DNA of 64,000 bases, taken from positions 17,844,184 through 17,908,183 of the forward strand of contig CM057167.1 of assembly GCA_029962745.1 (NCBI GenBank), read 5' to 3'. The position numbers and the translations under genes are program-made. Numbering within the stretch: the first letter of the stretch is position 1; every line of letters starts with the position of its first letter. The notes beneath the pieces are model-generated. The model ran no database searches and was not told where the DNA came from. It was given only the letters and a program-made list of their open reading frames with translations. Shown here one piece after another: positions 50,593 to 62,174 of this stretch. The DNA is from Echinometra lucunter (taxonomy: Eukaryota > Echinodermata > Echinoidea > Camarodonta > Echinometridae).

Positions 50593-51766
50593 CTTTCTAC
50601 CTCCTCTGCTTGCTCTCTCTCTCTCTCTCTCTCCTTCCATCCTCTGTCTTTGCAAATTGTCACATGCTATTTGCATGTGATTTAATAAACGGGTAATACT
50701 TTTAAAAAATTTTACCTCATGAAGGTGATACTTTCATACTGTCTCTTTTCTTTTCAGAGCCCCTTTTCCTCCTCATTCACAATTTGGATGGTAGCATGCT
50801 ACGCGGGTCTAAGGTGCAGTCCGTCCTGAGTAAAATTGCCCAGATAAATAATGTTCACATACTCGCTTCAATTGATCACATCAACGCGCCTCTCAGTAAG
50901 TATAGACACTAATTTTTACCTCTTCTGCATTTTCCGATTAAATCAAGCTGTGAGACTGCCAGATTGTTTTTCTTCTACCATTTAACTCTTAACATGCCAT
51001 CCACACTACCAGCCCAATGCCATAGTGCTAATCCCATGCTAATGCCCTGTGCCAGCCACAAAACCCCCCTGTGCCACATTAATTTGGAGAGCGCAAGTCT
51101 AATTGGTTCCATGCAATAGCCTTGATTACAATGGCTTGTAACTCTCAAACGATTAGTTTATCCTGAAAATACTGTGTAGCAAAGTTGTGGGGAATTTAAT
51201 AACCTTTGTAATGATACCTACATCGTATAGATTGGTTACTATTTTCCTCACTAAAATATGATTTGTTTGAAGTAATTCCATTTTGTGGAGGGTTTTGTAT
51301 GCATCAGAGTGTTACTATTATATGTACTGCCACTTCCTGCTCTTTGTTATCCAGTGAGTCATCAAGAACTTGCTTTTAGCCAATGAAAGCTTGCTTTTAT
51401 CCTTTCATAATACTTTTGTACTCTCTTCTCTCACTCAAACTTCCTGTTTTTTGTTACATATTGATTTTCAATATGGTTCTCATAAAGTTGGTAGAAGCTG
51501 TTTGATGAATGTTGTTTTTCTATTGTGAAAGTTTGTGTACCTCTTGATACATAACATGTTTCTTGTACCATATATAAGAAATGTACAAAAACGATTTCCA
51601 AAAATAATAAATGCAGTTCATAAGCTAGGCAATGTATAGTTTTATTATTTTATATTATTGTGTAATTATTATAATAGTGGATGAGTGTTATGATATTATT
51701 TACTTTTTTATTAGGAAACCTTTGTCAAAATAAGCTACTATGAATTTATCCCCATCCCCCTTTTTT

Positions 51767-51804
<38 letters not shown>

Positions 51805-54800
51805 CTTCCACTCTCTCTCTCTCTCTTTTCTTCCACTCTCTCTCTCTCTCTCTTTCTCTCTTTCCATCTCACTCTCTTCCTTCTCCATCTATCTCTCTAA
51901 TTCTTTCTTTCCTTTTCCACCCCCTTCTATTTCTACTATCTTTTATATGCCTCTATCTACATTTCAAGTAATTCCAGCCCCTTGTTCAATCAAAATGTAT
52001 GTAAAGAAAAATAAAAAACTGCAAAATGTAAAATTTCAAATGTTTAGTTATTTTGTATATTCTAAAAGATACATGGAGCAAACTTATGCAACCAATCTCA
52101 AATGATGGAAGATACATTGTAAGATGTGATATGATAGAATACTATTACGCAAAATACTAATAATAATCGGCATGGTAGTACTTTTATCTTGTAAACTATA
52201 CTACCATGATCACAACTTGAGAATATTTGATGACAAAAATCTTAATTTACTCTGAAAAACGCTATGTAACGATGTAGTCGAAGCAAGCCAAAGTAAAAAC
52301 TGAGCACGCTGAATACAATAACAATAGGCTTCGGAGCGTGAACGCAATAATCACAGTACAATAGGCATTACAATTAGTGCGTGTACTTCTGCACGAAAAT
52401 GTGTTCGTGGCACGCGAGTGGATGAGCGATTGTGTGTACGTGGCAAGCGAATGGAAACTCATTTGTGTGTGTGTGGCACGCCAGCGCATGCACGAATACG
52501 TGTTTCCGGCACGTTAAGAGTTAAGGTATGGATATGGTCAAATAAATTACATATGCTTTTCTGACTATTTTTTTTTTTTTTTTTTTAGATGTTGAATGTG
52601 GATGTAATTCAAAATTGTTATTGAAGTTTAACTACTGAATTATTGATGATTTAGGCCAAGTTTCAATCTAGTGATTCCACTGTAAGACTCTAGATTAATA
52701 TTAAGCTGTAATACATGACTGGAGAGAAGAAAGTTGGCTATTTAACAGAATCGACATGTATTTTTAAATTTTCTCCTTCAGTTTGGGATCAGGAGAGATC
52801 GAGTACCTTTCATTGGATGTGGTATGATGTCACGACCTTTGACCCCTACACTGACGAGACGTCCTATGAGAACTCTTTACTTGTCCGGCAATCTGGCATG
52901 CTGGCCCTCAGCTCTCTCACACATGTACTCCGTAGCTTGACGCCAAATGCCAGGTTTGTACCTCTGCTCTGAATTCAACTTTGTATCTACCACCAGTTTT
53001 ACCACCAGTTTATTTACTGTATATATCAGTGTTGTAGTCAAGTCCTCATCATCCGAATCCGAGTCTGAGTCTTGAGTCCTAGAGTTCGGAGTCAGAGTCC
53101 GATAGTCGGAGTCCAATTCCTTGTTTATCTGAGTTCAAGTCTGAGCCCGAGTCTGAGTCCAGTAATATGTGTGCAATGCTATAGTAACTGGTGAAATGTT
53201 AACTGTCGTCTGTGGACTGATGCACACTTAGGAGATAGGGAGTAGATGTTGATGTGTGTATGCAGCACATATATAGACTAGGCTGCTATAGAGCATGGCC
53301 TAGCGTGATCTGGGACGTGCATCCGTGCCATCATTTATAGCTGAATTCACGTCACAGTAAATTTTTAGCCCCTGTTTTAAAAAAAATTATTTCTCACTTA
53401 TTATCGATGTGTAGTAACTGTGTAATTGGGTATGGACTTGGCCGAGTCCTTGAAAGTTTTTGAGTCATTCAGCCTCCAAGTTTGAGTTTGAGTCTGTGTC
53501 ATTGATGTCGAGTCCGAGTCTGAGTCCGGCAGAAATCGGACTAGAGTACTACAACACTGGTATATATGTCTGTATACTGTACTTGTTTGGTTGAGAGTGG
53601 CTTTCTCATGATGCAGTGTGCAATGTCACATTCTGTATGAGAAATTACCAAATTATTTGTTTGGTGATTGTTACAGCTCTGCATATTCATCATGCAGTAT
53701 GCAATTACAGTTTCAGATTTCCCAAACTTTATAATGCATCATCCTGGGAAATATAGAAAGACCCCAAAGACATGAAAGGAAATCTATCTGTAAAATTGAG
53801 AATGGATACTATTTATTGAGTATATTTTTGTGGTATATCTTTGCTGTAACTTCCCTTTTTCTCTTTTGTGACAACAGGGGTATTTTCAACATCTTGGTGG
53901 AGTTTCAGTTGGAGCATAAGGATGATGGGACTTATAATGGTGAGTTACTTTGCTTTACATCTTCAGTCAATGCAAGCCAGTGAATGTTAAGACATTCAAA
54001 TCCCTACATGCATGTCACGTATGTATATTGTCCATTTCTCTTTCTTCAGATGAGGAATAAACTCCTACAAACTAGCAGTCATACGTCTAACAAAACTGAA
54101 GATTTATTCCCTGAAACTATTCCAATTGCACCTTCCCAATTTGACTATTGATCAAAGTCCCTTACAATGATTCTATGTCTCAGCCACTGGATTTTGTTAT
54201 AACTCTGCACTTACAGTGCGCACTCTGCAGTTCACAAGGAAGCATTCCAGCCATTGGTCATTTTACTGGTAATCAGTCTTTCAAAAAAATGGACATGATA
54301 CTCCTAATGATTGATTACATGCTAAACAGGGCATGTCTGAAACTGGTGTCAAGTTAGTTGTAAAGCAACCACTTGACATACTTCAGGCTATAAGTAACTG
54401 GACTTTCAGAGATCAGGTTTTGACCGACAGTCATCAACATGGTACTCTCCCCCTTTCAACGTATAGACATATGCAATATTCTATTTTTTGTTCTTGGAGG
54501 GGGGGGGGGGTAGGGCTTCACCATTGCATATGCAAAATGCCTCATGACTGCTTGAATGATGCCTTGGTTGCACTTATGATGCATGAAACATAAATGGAAA
54601 GGATAATGAAATTACCATAGTGTTTTTAGCTGTTGTTACAGTTTCACCCTTCCTTCCGGTCGAAATGCCGCCAAGTTATTCAGCAAGACCTTCTTCCATT
54701 CATGTCTGAATGTCTGCTTAATCATCAGGTATGTCCTTTCATGAGTTGTATCAGAAGTGCAGAGAGGCGTTCCTCGTCAACAGTGACCTGACACTGAGGG

Positions 54801-55645
54801 CGCAACTTACGGAGTTCAGAGATCACAAACTCATCAAGTCAAAGAAGGTATATTTATGACTATAATAGTATTGTAAAGCGTTATGGGTTTTACTTGTACC
54901 TGACTACGGAATTCCTACATTCCATGGGCTTTGTACTGAAATCACCTGTTTCCAATATGTAATGGGTTATTCGATAGCAGAATTGTCCAAAACTGCAAAC
55001 AAATTTTCTTTACAAGAGTGAAGTATGAAACCCTTCTATTTTAATCTGTTGACTACTGAATTATCTAATTTCTCTTTTCACCTCATACTGTGGCCACCAG
55101 GGCCCCATTTCATAAAACTTGTCATCAGCAACAACTGCCACATTTCTGTGACAAATTGCTCTCAGCCAATCTCATGCAAGGATTTCAGTAGCTTATAGTT
55201 TTGCAATTTGTTATTGATAACGAGTTTTATGAAACAGGGCCCTGGCTCCAGTTGGCAATGGGTTAATCATAATGATGTATTGCATGCTGCTCCTATTTTT
55301 GATTTCTTTTTGACATTTTCATTTTAAGTGCATGTACAGAGGAAACTACATTTTCCAGTAAATTGTAATGATCAATTTTTTTTCTTTGCCGGAAAATTTT
55401 AGACATATGAAAATAGAAAAATGCATGTATGCACTCACACTGCTTGTAGTCCTTTGGGTCAGATTTGTATTATTAGTTTGTAAAATGCCATTTTCTTTTT
55501 CTCAGATTATTATTCAGTACTTAAATTTTCCTTTATGTTATTATATTTATTTTTTCCCATACAGAGTCTGGATGGTATGGAACTTCTCTCCATCCCACTT
55601 GATAACTCAACATTATTAGAGTTCCAGCAACAAGAAGAGTTATGA
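42832..55645 (+). CDS. ORC2: ORC2, origin recognition complex subunit 2, complete, with duplicated exon 2
   Basis: Coding exons: 42832-42934, 44577-44804 (2a), 45581-45811 (2b), 47366-47509, 48198-48511, 48851-49059, 49280-49412, 50135-50237, 50758-50895, 52782-52953, 53878-53939, 54729-54847, 55565-55645. Phases agree throughout; the product is 678 residues with both exon 2 copies or about 601-602 with one (human 577). The start was chosen because [15 protein letters not shown] matches the ORC2 N-terminus. The middle is acidic/Ser and Lys-rich (disordered). The AAA+-like core begins at [17 protein letters not shown] and includes [39 protein letters not shown] and [18 protein letters not shown]. 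The C-terminal winged helix contains [23 protein letters not shown]2 is a core member of the six-subunit complex that loads MCM helicase at origins. No AATAAA was seen in the first few hundred bases after the stop. Confidence 0.96.
43165..43222 (+). repeat. (AG)n microsatellite
   Basis: Uninterrupted AG dinucleotides in ORC2 intron 1. Confidence 0.9.
43473..43808 (-). pseudogene. Non-LTR retrotransposon reverse transcriptase fragment (CR1/L2-like)
   Basis: A 111-codon frame contains [29 protein letters not shown] and LEQLNLPSL, the conserved region after the catalytic core of CR1/L2-type reverse transcriptases. The catalytic motif is absent, so it is a 5'-truncated relic. Lies in ORC2 intron 1. 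Confidence 0.65.
44577..44804 (+). other. ORC2: ORC2 exon 2, copy a
   Basis: A 228-bp exon (76 codons, phase 1-1) encoding a basic segment, [14 protein letters not shown], then an acidic tract ([17 protein letters not shown]) ending DALDPVSEG. The acceptor is CCACAG and the donor GTAATG. It is about 90 percent identical to copy b and can be skipped or duplicated without changing frame. Confidence 0.9.
44846..45049. mobile_element. 204-bp hAT-like MITE in duplication copy 1
   Basis: Ends CAGGGGTGGATCCAG / CTAGATCCGGCCCTG. The flanks repeat TATAG. Copy 2 of the duplication has the empty site (tctatagtgctc near 45844), proving an insertion. The interior has long G, C and T runs. Confidence 0.75.
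45581..45811 (+). other. ORC2: ORC2 exon 2, copy b
   Basis: A 231-bp exon (77 codons, phase 1-1) nearly identical to copy a in its first half and diverging within the acidic tract (one extra codon). The acceptor is CTCACAG; the donor GTGATA is weaker than that of copy a. The reading frame is intact, so selection or recency has kept it coding. Confidence 0.85.
45889..46112. mobile_element. 224-bp hAT-like MITE in duplication copy 2
   Basis: Ends CAGGGGGCTG / CTGCAGCCCCTG. The empty site is present in copy 1 (ttgcaatgcaacattt near 45085). No clear full-length target duplication. Confidence 0.65.
46140..46651. mobile_element. TTAA-flanked MITE in duplication copy 2
   Basis: Inverted ends TTAAACCCGTTGC / GAACGGGTTAA start and finish with TTAA, the piggyBac-type target. 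Copy 1 lacks it. About 20 further bases after it are also absent from copy 1. Confidence 0.55.
47727..47874. mobile_element. 148-bp MITE, GGGCCCCGTTTCAT family
   Basis: Ends GGGCCCCGTTTCATAGAA / AAGTTTTATGAAACGGGGCCC; the interior has 'cagccaatcagatgcaaggatttc'. A sister copy lies at 55100-55242. Lies in an ORC2 intron. Confidence 0.65.
50541..50635 (+). repeat. (CT)n microsatellite
   Basis: CT/TTCT repeats in the ORC2 intron after the 50135-50237 exon. Confidence 0.9.
51770..51900 (+). repeat. (CT)n microsatellite, compound
   Basis: CT runs with interspersed TTTTCTTCCA units in an ORC2 intron. Confidence 0.9.
53027..53559. mobile_element. hAT non-autonomous element with GAGTCC-type hexamer repeats
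   Basis: Ends CAGTGTTGTAGTC / AGTACTACAACACTG with a perfect 8-bp duplication GTATATAT (53019-53026, 53560-53567), the hAT hallmark. The interior has many GAGTC(C/T) repeats at both ends. Lies in ORC2 intron after the 52782-52953 exon. Confidence 0.8.
55100..55242. mobile_element. MITE, GGGCCCCGTTTCAT family, second copy
   Basis: Same ends and same interior order as 47727-47874 with scattered substitutions. Lies in the last ORC2 intron. Confidence 0.65.
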
Positions 55646-57009
55646 TAGCTGCGATGGCTGATGATGGTTAGTTGTTCTGAATTGACTCGATACTGTTCGA
55701 GTTTCAAGAAGAATGCTGATAGTGAAAAGACTCAGTGGCTGAATATACTGAATTAACTGAAAAAAATGCCAATATTTCTCAGCAGTTGCAATCTTGAAAG
55801 TTTGAATGCATCAAAAACTTAACATAGTTGAGATGTTTCTACAGGATCTAGAGGATATTGATGAAGGAAGCATTTCTGAAGATACAGCAGCAAGGAGAGG
55901 GTTGAAAGCTTCAAGATCTCATTTTCAGGCTCCTGGAAGAACTGCAGAATAATACTGTAGTTGCAGTGTAAAGGAGACATTTGAAGGCTGCAAGTTGTTC
56001 GGGTTCTGGAATACTAGACTTTACTGGAGGTTTAGAAGCTAGATGGGTTAAGTGATTTCTAAAAAATGAATAAGATCAGCAATCCATTCATGAAGTATTA
56101 GCTGCAAGAATGGATATTTAAGATTGAGTCATGGGAAACTACTAAAAGCCCCAACACATTAGAAATGTTTCAGCTGACCTTGCCTAGATAGTGGGTTCTA
56201 TCATAAAATGGGGATAATTTCTGAGCTTTTGAACCTAGAAGACCTATGAGAACTGGGGGGGGGGGGGGGGGGGGAGGTACATTTTATATCCGTAGGGCTA
56301 CTCTGTGGTTTATGTTTCTTTGAAGGAACTGAAAATAATGCTTTTAACAACTTGACCGGAATATTAGTAAAATGGATTTCCATCCAAAAGTGCATGTATG
56401 TATCAACAAAGCTAGATGAAATATATTTGAGGTAAGTTTTTGTGAACCTCATGCTCTGCTGTCACCATCCACAACGCTCCCCCTCCTTTTCTTCTCTCCA
56501 CGAAACATTCTGTCCACTTCAGTTCCTTTCTCTGCAGTTTTTTTCTTTATTTCCACACATGACTTTCTCACACATTTAAGGGGTGTTCAGATATGAGGCG
56601 ACATTGTGGCGCCTCAAAATTTTTAGTGTTCAGATATGGCGCGACATTGTGGCGTCACTTATGTTAATGAACGTACATTAACGCGTCAACTCTCAAATAA
56701 AAGAGAACTTTGTCAAATTTTGCAGACAATCTGATGACGACATATTTTGCGCTAATGTTTTAGGAATTTGATTGGTGCGCATTGTTTGCAGCCAAGGTAG
56801 CCAGAAAAAACAAGGCGTTTGCGATGTTGTGTCTCGCCCACTTGTGAAAATAACTAGAAATATCGCGATCTGTGATGGCACACAACAGAACTGTATCGAA
56901 AGCTCATTGTGAAATAACTGGGATGGAATAACATTTGATAAAATATGAGAAGGGTTTTTTATGAAATGGTACTGCATTTTCACGTGCATGTACTTTCCCT
57001 GCTTCTACT
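55646..57009. other. ORC2 3' flank
   Basis: The 3'UTR should start here. It contains a G run at 56256-56274 and a repeated 'gtgttcagatatg..gcgacattgtggcg' unit at about 56585-56660. No gene seen. Confidence 0.5.
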
Positions 57010-58186
57010 CCAATGACCTTTCACCTTATCATGTGAAGTCCAACAGAATGATAACATGCACTTCCCCTTAGTGATCTGCAACCCAAGTTTGACTGAAAAG
57101 TGTGACACGGTTGCAAATTTTTGTGTCATAAGAGAGTCTTGCACGTAAACTTTAACCGTTCAACGTTTGACCTGTAATGACCTTTGACCTGACCATGTGA
57201 CCTCTGACTGGACCATAACATGCAGGTCCCCTTAGTGCATCTACAACCGAAGTTTGATAGATAAGTGTCACACGGTTGCAGAGTTTTGTGTCATAAGAGA
57301 GTCTTGCACGTAAACTTTAATGTTTGACCTGAAATGACCTTTGACCTTACCATGTGACCTATGACTGGACCATAACATGCAGGTCCCCTTAGTGCATCGA
57401 CAACCCAAGTTTGATAGATAAGTGTCACACGGTTGCAGAGTTTTGAGTCATAAGAGAGTCTTGCACGTAAACTTCAACGTTTGACCTGAAATGACCTTTG
57501 ACCTTACCATGTGACCTCTGACTGGACCATAACATGCAGGTCCCCTCAGTGCATCTACAACCCAAGTTTGGTTGAAAAGTGAGTCACGGTTGCAAAGTTA
57601 TGTGTGATAAGAGAGTCTTGCACGTCAACTTTAACATTTGACCTGAAATGACCTTTGACCTTACCATGTGACCTCTGACTGGACAATAAGATGCAGGTCC
57701 CCTTAGTGCATCTACAACCCAAGTTTGATTGAACAGTGTCACACAGTTGCAGAGTTTTGTGTCATAAGAGAGTCTTGCACGTAAATTTTAACGTTTGACC
57801 TAAAATGACCTTTGACCTTACCATGTGACCTCTGACTAGAGCATAACATGCAGGTCCGCTTAGGGCATCTACAACCCAAGTTTGGTTGAAAAGTGAGTCA
57901 CGGTTGCAGAGTTTTGTGTCATAAGAGAGTCTTGCACGTAAACTTTAACGTTTGACCTGAAATGACCTTTGACCTTACCATGTGACCTCTGACTGGACCA
58001 TAACATGCAGGTCCCCTTAGAGCATCTACAACCCAAGTTTGGTTGAAAAGTGAGTCACGGTTGCCAAGTTATCTTTCATAACGTTTGTGACGGACGGACG
58101 GACGACGGACGGACGACGGACGGACGACGGACGGACGACATTTGGATCCCTTAGTCTCGCCTTCACCTCCGGTGGGCGAGACAAAA
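57010..58186 (+). mobile_element. Tandem-repeat element, family 1, right copy
   Basis: Nearly base-for-base copy of 47-1260, with the same order of variant monomers and only scattered substitutions, but about 38 bp less CGGA microsatellite. Similarity begins abruptly at about 57010 and ends after the GGGCGAGACAAAA tail. It lies 1.4 kb downstream of the ORC2 stop codon. Confidence 0.8.
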
Positions 58187-58396
58187 ATGAAATCAAGCAG
58201 TTTCAGCATATTTCTTTATTGCATTGTGAGGTACAGAAAAGTTCATGGACAAAAATGAATATAACACACCATGTTTTGACATTCAGGTGTCTGTGTAATT
58301 GTTTAGCTAATGTGATGTTCTTCATGAAAAACCATTGACAACAGGTTTTTATGGACGAATAATGATAACTACTGAACACAACTGAATACATACATA

Positions 58397-58999
58397 TCAG
58401 GGTAAAAAATACTGGGGGGGGGGGGTCAAATTCGCCATTGCAGGGCTTAAAATTAATCGAAGACCACCAAGACCATGGCCGTGGATGCCCTTTTGATTGG
58501 CCTCAGTGCCCCTCTCATTGGCCTTGGAGATTATTTGTGCCCTTTCTAATTTTTCCTATTTATGCTGTAATAAATGTGCCCTAAAGAAAAGTGGCCTTGC
58601 CCTAAAATTATTGAAATTTAAGGCCTGCCATTGGCGGAGCTCAAATAGCCCTCTAAAATCCTTAAAACCCAATTCTTTGGGGCACCTATTTCCTTCAGAG
58701 TCACCCTTGCATCAGCTCCAAAAATTAGCAATAAATTGGAGTGTTATCTAGTATCAGATGAAGGGAGCAGGGTACTTGAAGTTAGGCACTGGTATTTATC
58801 CTACATGTATGTAGAAAATGGAAAGTGCTATAATGAAACAACACACACATTAATGTATTATACTGATGCTCAATTACACATACTCTAAAGGAGAAGACTG
58901 GGATAGCAGCATTTCAACCTAGCTCCCTTGTCCACAGGAGCTATTTTTTTTTTCCAGAGAACAGCTCTTGTGGGGAAAAAAGTGATTTTTACCCTGATA
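58397..58999. mobile_element. hAT-like non-autonomous element, CAGGGTAAAAA ends
   Basis: Ends CAGGGTAAAAAAT / ATTTTTACCCTG. Flanking octamers ATACATAT and ATATATTT match at 6 of 8. The inner part resembles the reverse complement of 29925-30310. Confidence 0.55.
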
Positions 59000-59482
59000 T
59001 ATTTCTATATACATACTTAAGATTTAAGCAATCACAGAAGGTTTCAGTCCGATGTATTTTGCATCTCTCATAATGCAGCATATTGATTAGGAGATGGAGA
59101 GAAGGAGGGGGGAATAAATCCGATGAAAACTCAAGCCGAGTAGCAAGTGTCAACAAAACTGATTTTCAACAGCTAATGTATGCTAGAACCATATTTCAGA
59201 CATTTTTCTTGGAACACATATTCTTAAATTAAATGTACCTGTCAGTAACATGCTATTTTATTCTCATACATAGAATTAAACCAAAAAAATAAATAAAGAA
59301 ATAAAGAGGAAATATTATGGAAGATATCTGGGCTACAAAAGGGATGTTGATGAGATATACATATGTCTGTGATTGCACAATTAGTAACTTGTGCCACACA
59401 ATAATCATAACATATTTTCTCTGCAAGAAAAATAAATGTACATGCATTCTGAATACTTTACACCCATGTATGAAATCTGGAT

Positions 59483-59633
59483 GTCGTTGCAAAAAACTTG
59501 CTATTATAGTAACTTTGCCATCAATGGTAACTTTCACAGAACACTGGATATTGATTGGCTGTTGAGCAACGTTACCATGGTAATTACCACTGATGGCAAA
59601 GTTACTATAATATCAAGTTTTTATGCAACGGCA
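59483..59633. mobile_element. Palindromic MITE ending CGTTGC
   Basis: Arms of about 50 bp: 'cttgctattatagtaacttt' on the left pairs with 'aaagttactataatatcaag' on the right, within CGTTGC / GCAACG ends. Non-coding. Confidence 0.55.
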
Positions 59634-59785
59634 CCCAGAAATAACAAGAAACAATGATGAGCACACTTCTTTTTACACACAGTATACATATCAATGTAAG
59701 TAAACTTTTGATGAGGATATTCGTGTCATAAGTAATTGCTTTTTTCTTCATATGCACACTGAATAAATTACCGGGTACTTCAATA

Positions 59786-59983
59786 CAGTGAAACCTGTCT
59801 ATAAAGACCACCCACGGGAGACAAGAAAAATGGTCTTTATAAGCAGGTGGTCTTTATGGACAGGTTTCCTTCAGTACATGCTCCAATGAGAAACCACATT
59901 CAAGGGAAACGGGAAATATGGCCTTTATAGACAGGTAATTGTTATAGACAGGTGGTCGCTAAAGCAGGTTTGACTGTACTTAA
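59786..59983. mobile_element. MITE with ACAGTGAAACCTG ends
   Basis: Ends ACAGTGAAACCTG / CAGGTTTGACTGT; the interior repeats 'gtctttataagcaggtggtc'-type units. A diverged fragment is at about 4718-4820 in DCAF13 intron 2. Confidence 0.5.
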
Positions 59984-61495
59984 CACGTAGTATCTTGATG
60001 TGTAGTACTCTTTGTACATTTCTCCAGTACAAGCTCAAAGATTTTTAGCAACCTTAATGTCATTCTTAAAGGTACTATAATGAAAGTAAAAATTTATAGT
60101 GAAAACAAACTGAAAGTTCTCAGATAAAAAGATGATCATACTCTAAAGAAAAAAATTATCACTACATAATGTACTTTTAATAATTATTATCTGGACCTAT
60201 ATATAAAGAGTTTGAATGCGAAAACTGATATATGTATCCCTTTTTATTAAATTGAGATATATGCAATTAAAGATAGAGAAAAAATAAAGAAAATAATTTT
60301 TAAAAAAATGCTACTTTCTGACCACAACTTCAACGATATACTATATGTAATGAGCAATATATCATTAGAGAGTATTATTTTGTACTGTATATTAACTGGT
60401 GACCTCACTTGCATAAAATTCTTTACATATATAGCATAAGAGTTGCCATCTTAGACGTGCAAAATGATTAATCTGCACCCTTCATGCACTCGGTGTCAAG
60501 ATAATGAAACCTGTAAAAGCTTAGGAACTGTCTTCTATTTATCAACAAATATATCAGAAACATGATAAATTCCTTTCTAAAGCTATACAAAACTGTTCAA
60601 GGGAGTTAAGATCCTTTCTATTTTTAGCATGGGCTTTGGAGTGTCTAATGGAGAAGGCAGTCATTTTATACCCGAACAAAGAGATTGCTTTTGCAGCTCA
60701 AGGCAACTGAGCTAAACAGTTTTGCAGCTGGAAGCTACATGTACACAGCTATCAAACTGTAATGAATTTTAATCTCAATTAATTTAGCTGGAGTGAAATT
60801 ATTAGTTAATGACTTGTACAGGAACACAAAATATAAAAGCTATATTAATGACAAGTTACAAGGCCAATGTTTGCAATCGGCACTGAAGGGTTAAGGGCAA
60901 CTATACATGCCATTGGCACGATAAGAGATAAAGTGTACTTTAAAAACAATTTTCTTTGTATATTGGAGATTGAATGACACTATAATTTACTATTACAGCC
61001 ACAGATTTTCAAAGTTACATTGTTCATCTACAATATGAGAAGAAATGATATCAATACGACTATTAAACCTTCAGTCAATGAAATCAAATAAAAATGTTCA
61101 TATTTTGTGCTATACATAATTCCACATGGAAGAACCTAACAGAGCCTTCACCTATAAAAGTTTAAACCACCTGTAATAAAATGCCTTCAAATGATTACCG
61201 GTATTTACATTTTATATTTCTGGTTGGCAAAACTGAAAGTCTTAACAGAATATTGTCCATAACTGGGTTCTGTTTAATAAAACTTTTTGAAAAGGACAAC
61301 TGTTACATTTCTAAATACATGCAGCTCACAGCTCACCACATTTCTAAATATACATTGTATGACAATTTGCCGCTCATAGCTCGTCAAATGAAATTAGTTC
61401 TGAAGCTTATATAAATCAGAAGAGATAAAGACGAAGAGGAATGGAGGTCGAAGGAGAAGAAAACTCTGGATGGATAGTGTGCACAAATAGGGAAG

Positions 61496-61633
61496 AGAAG
61501 AGAGAGAGAGAGAGAGAGAGAGCAATGAAAGATCATAGGGTGGTGCTGACAGAGAAGGCTACTAATTTAAGGTTGTGGAATAACTTTTAATTGATAAGTC
61601 TTCTGATATGGAAGAGACCAGGAGAGGGGGGGG

Positions 61634-61665
<32 letters not shown>
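61496..61665 (+). repeat. (GA)n microsatellites
   Basis: Two GA runs (about 61496-61522 and 61636-61662), just downstream of the orphan exon at 61944-62174 on the minus strand. Confidence 0.85.
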
Positions 61666-61943
61666 AAGAAAAGAAAAAAAAAGTTTTTTTTTGTTTCTGT
61701 AAAGAATCCAAAGACAATTTCTTTGTGTTTTTGAACATGACAATAGATCTAAAATGAATTGAAGTGAAAGGGAGAGAGAATATTCACTGCTAAATGTCAT
61801 AACAAGATTTATTAAACAGGACCCTGAGCTGAAAAGAAAATGGTACAAAAAAGGGTACAATTTCTTTCCAAATGTAATTGTCAATTTATCATCTGAAAGG
61901 TGTTTACTGGCTTACGAATACTATAGAGTAAAAACTACTTCAG

Positions 61944-62174
61944 CTAACTAGTCTTTGGCGCAGCATCAGGACTTGATCCTCGCTTCAGTATAGACTTGAC
62001 GAGTTCGCAATTATTAGGTGCATTGGTAAATATCGCCCCCACAAAGATGTTTGTCCCCCATACTGCATGACGTATACATTTACAGCATCCAAGGTCCTCG
62101 ATGTCGAAGCCGAGCTGTTTGAATCTCTCGTCGGTCTCAAAGAGGGAGGTGTTCGGGTTTGGATCCCCGAGGAA
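61944..62174 (-). CDS. C-terminal exon of an unrecognised gene
   Basis: An acceptor (pyrimidine-rich, ending CTGTACAG) is followed by 76 codons and TAG. The peptide starts FLGDPNPNTSLFETDERF, has a Cys cluster (GCCKCIRHAVWG), a hydrophobic stretch (TNIFVGAIFTNAP) and ends SILKRGSSPDAAPKTS. GC content and codon use are higher than the surrounding AT-rich DNA, as in the other exons of this window. I do not recognise the family. No further exon was found between 62175 and 64000, so the gene must extend to the right across a large intron. It is convergent with ORC2. Confidence 0.7.
   Translation of the reverse strand, partial: FLGDPNPNTSLFETDERFKQLGFDIEDLGCCKCIRHAVWGTNIFVGAIFTNAPNNCELVKSILKRGSSPDAAPKTS

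Larger units (their letters stand above)
59000..61943. other. Intergenic AT-rich sequence between ORC2 and the orphan exon
   Basis: Contains the MITEs at 59483-59633 and 59786-59983 and GA microsatellites. The 3'UTR of the minus-strand gene at 61944-62174 should lie just left of 61944. No other coding signal seen. Confidence 0.5.
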
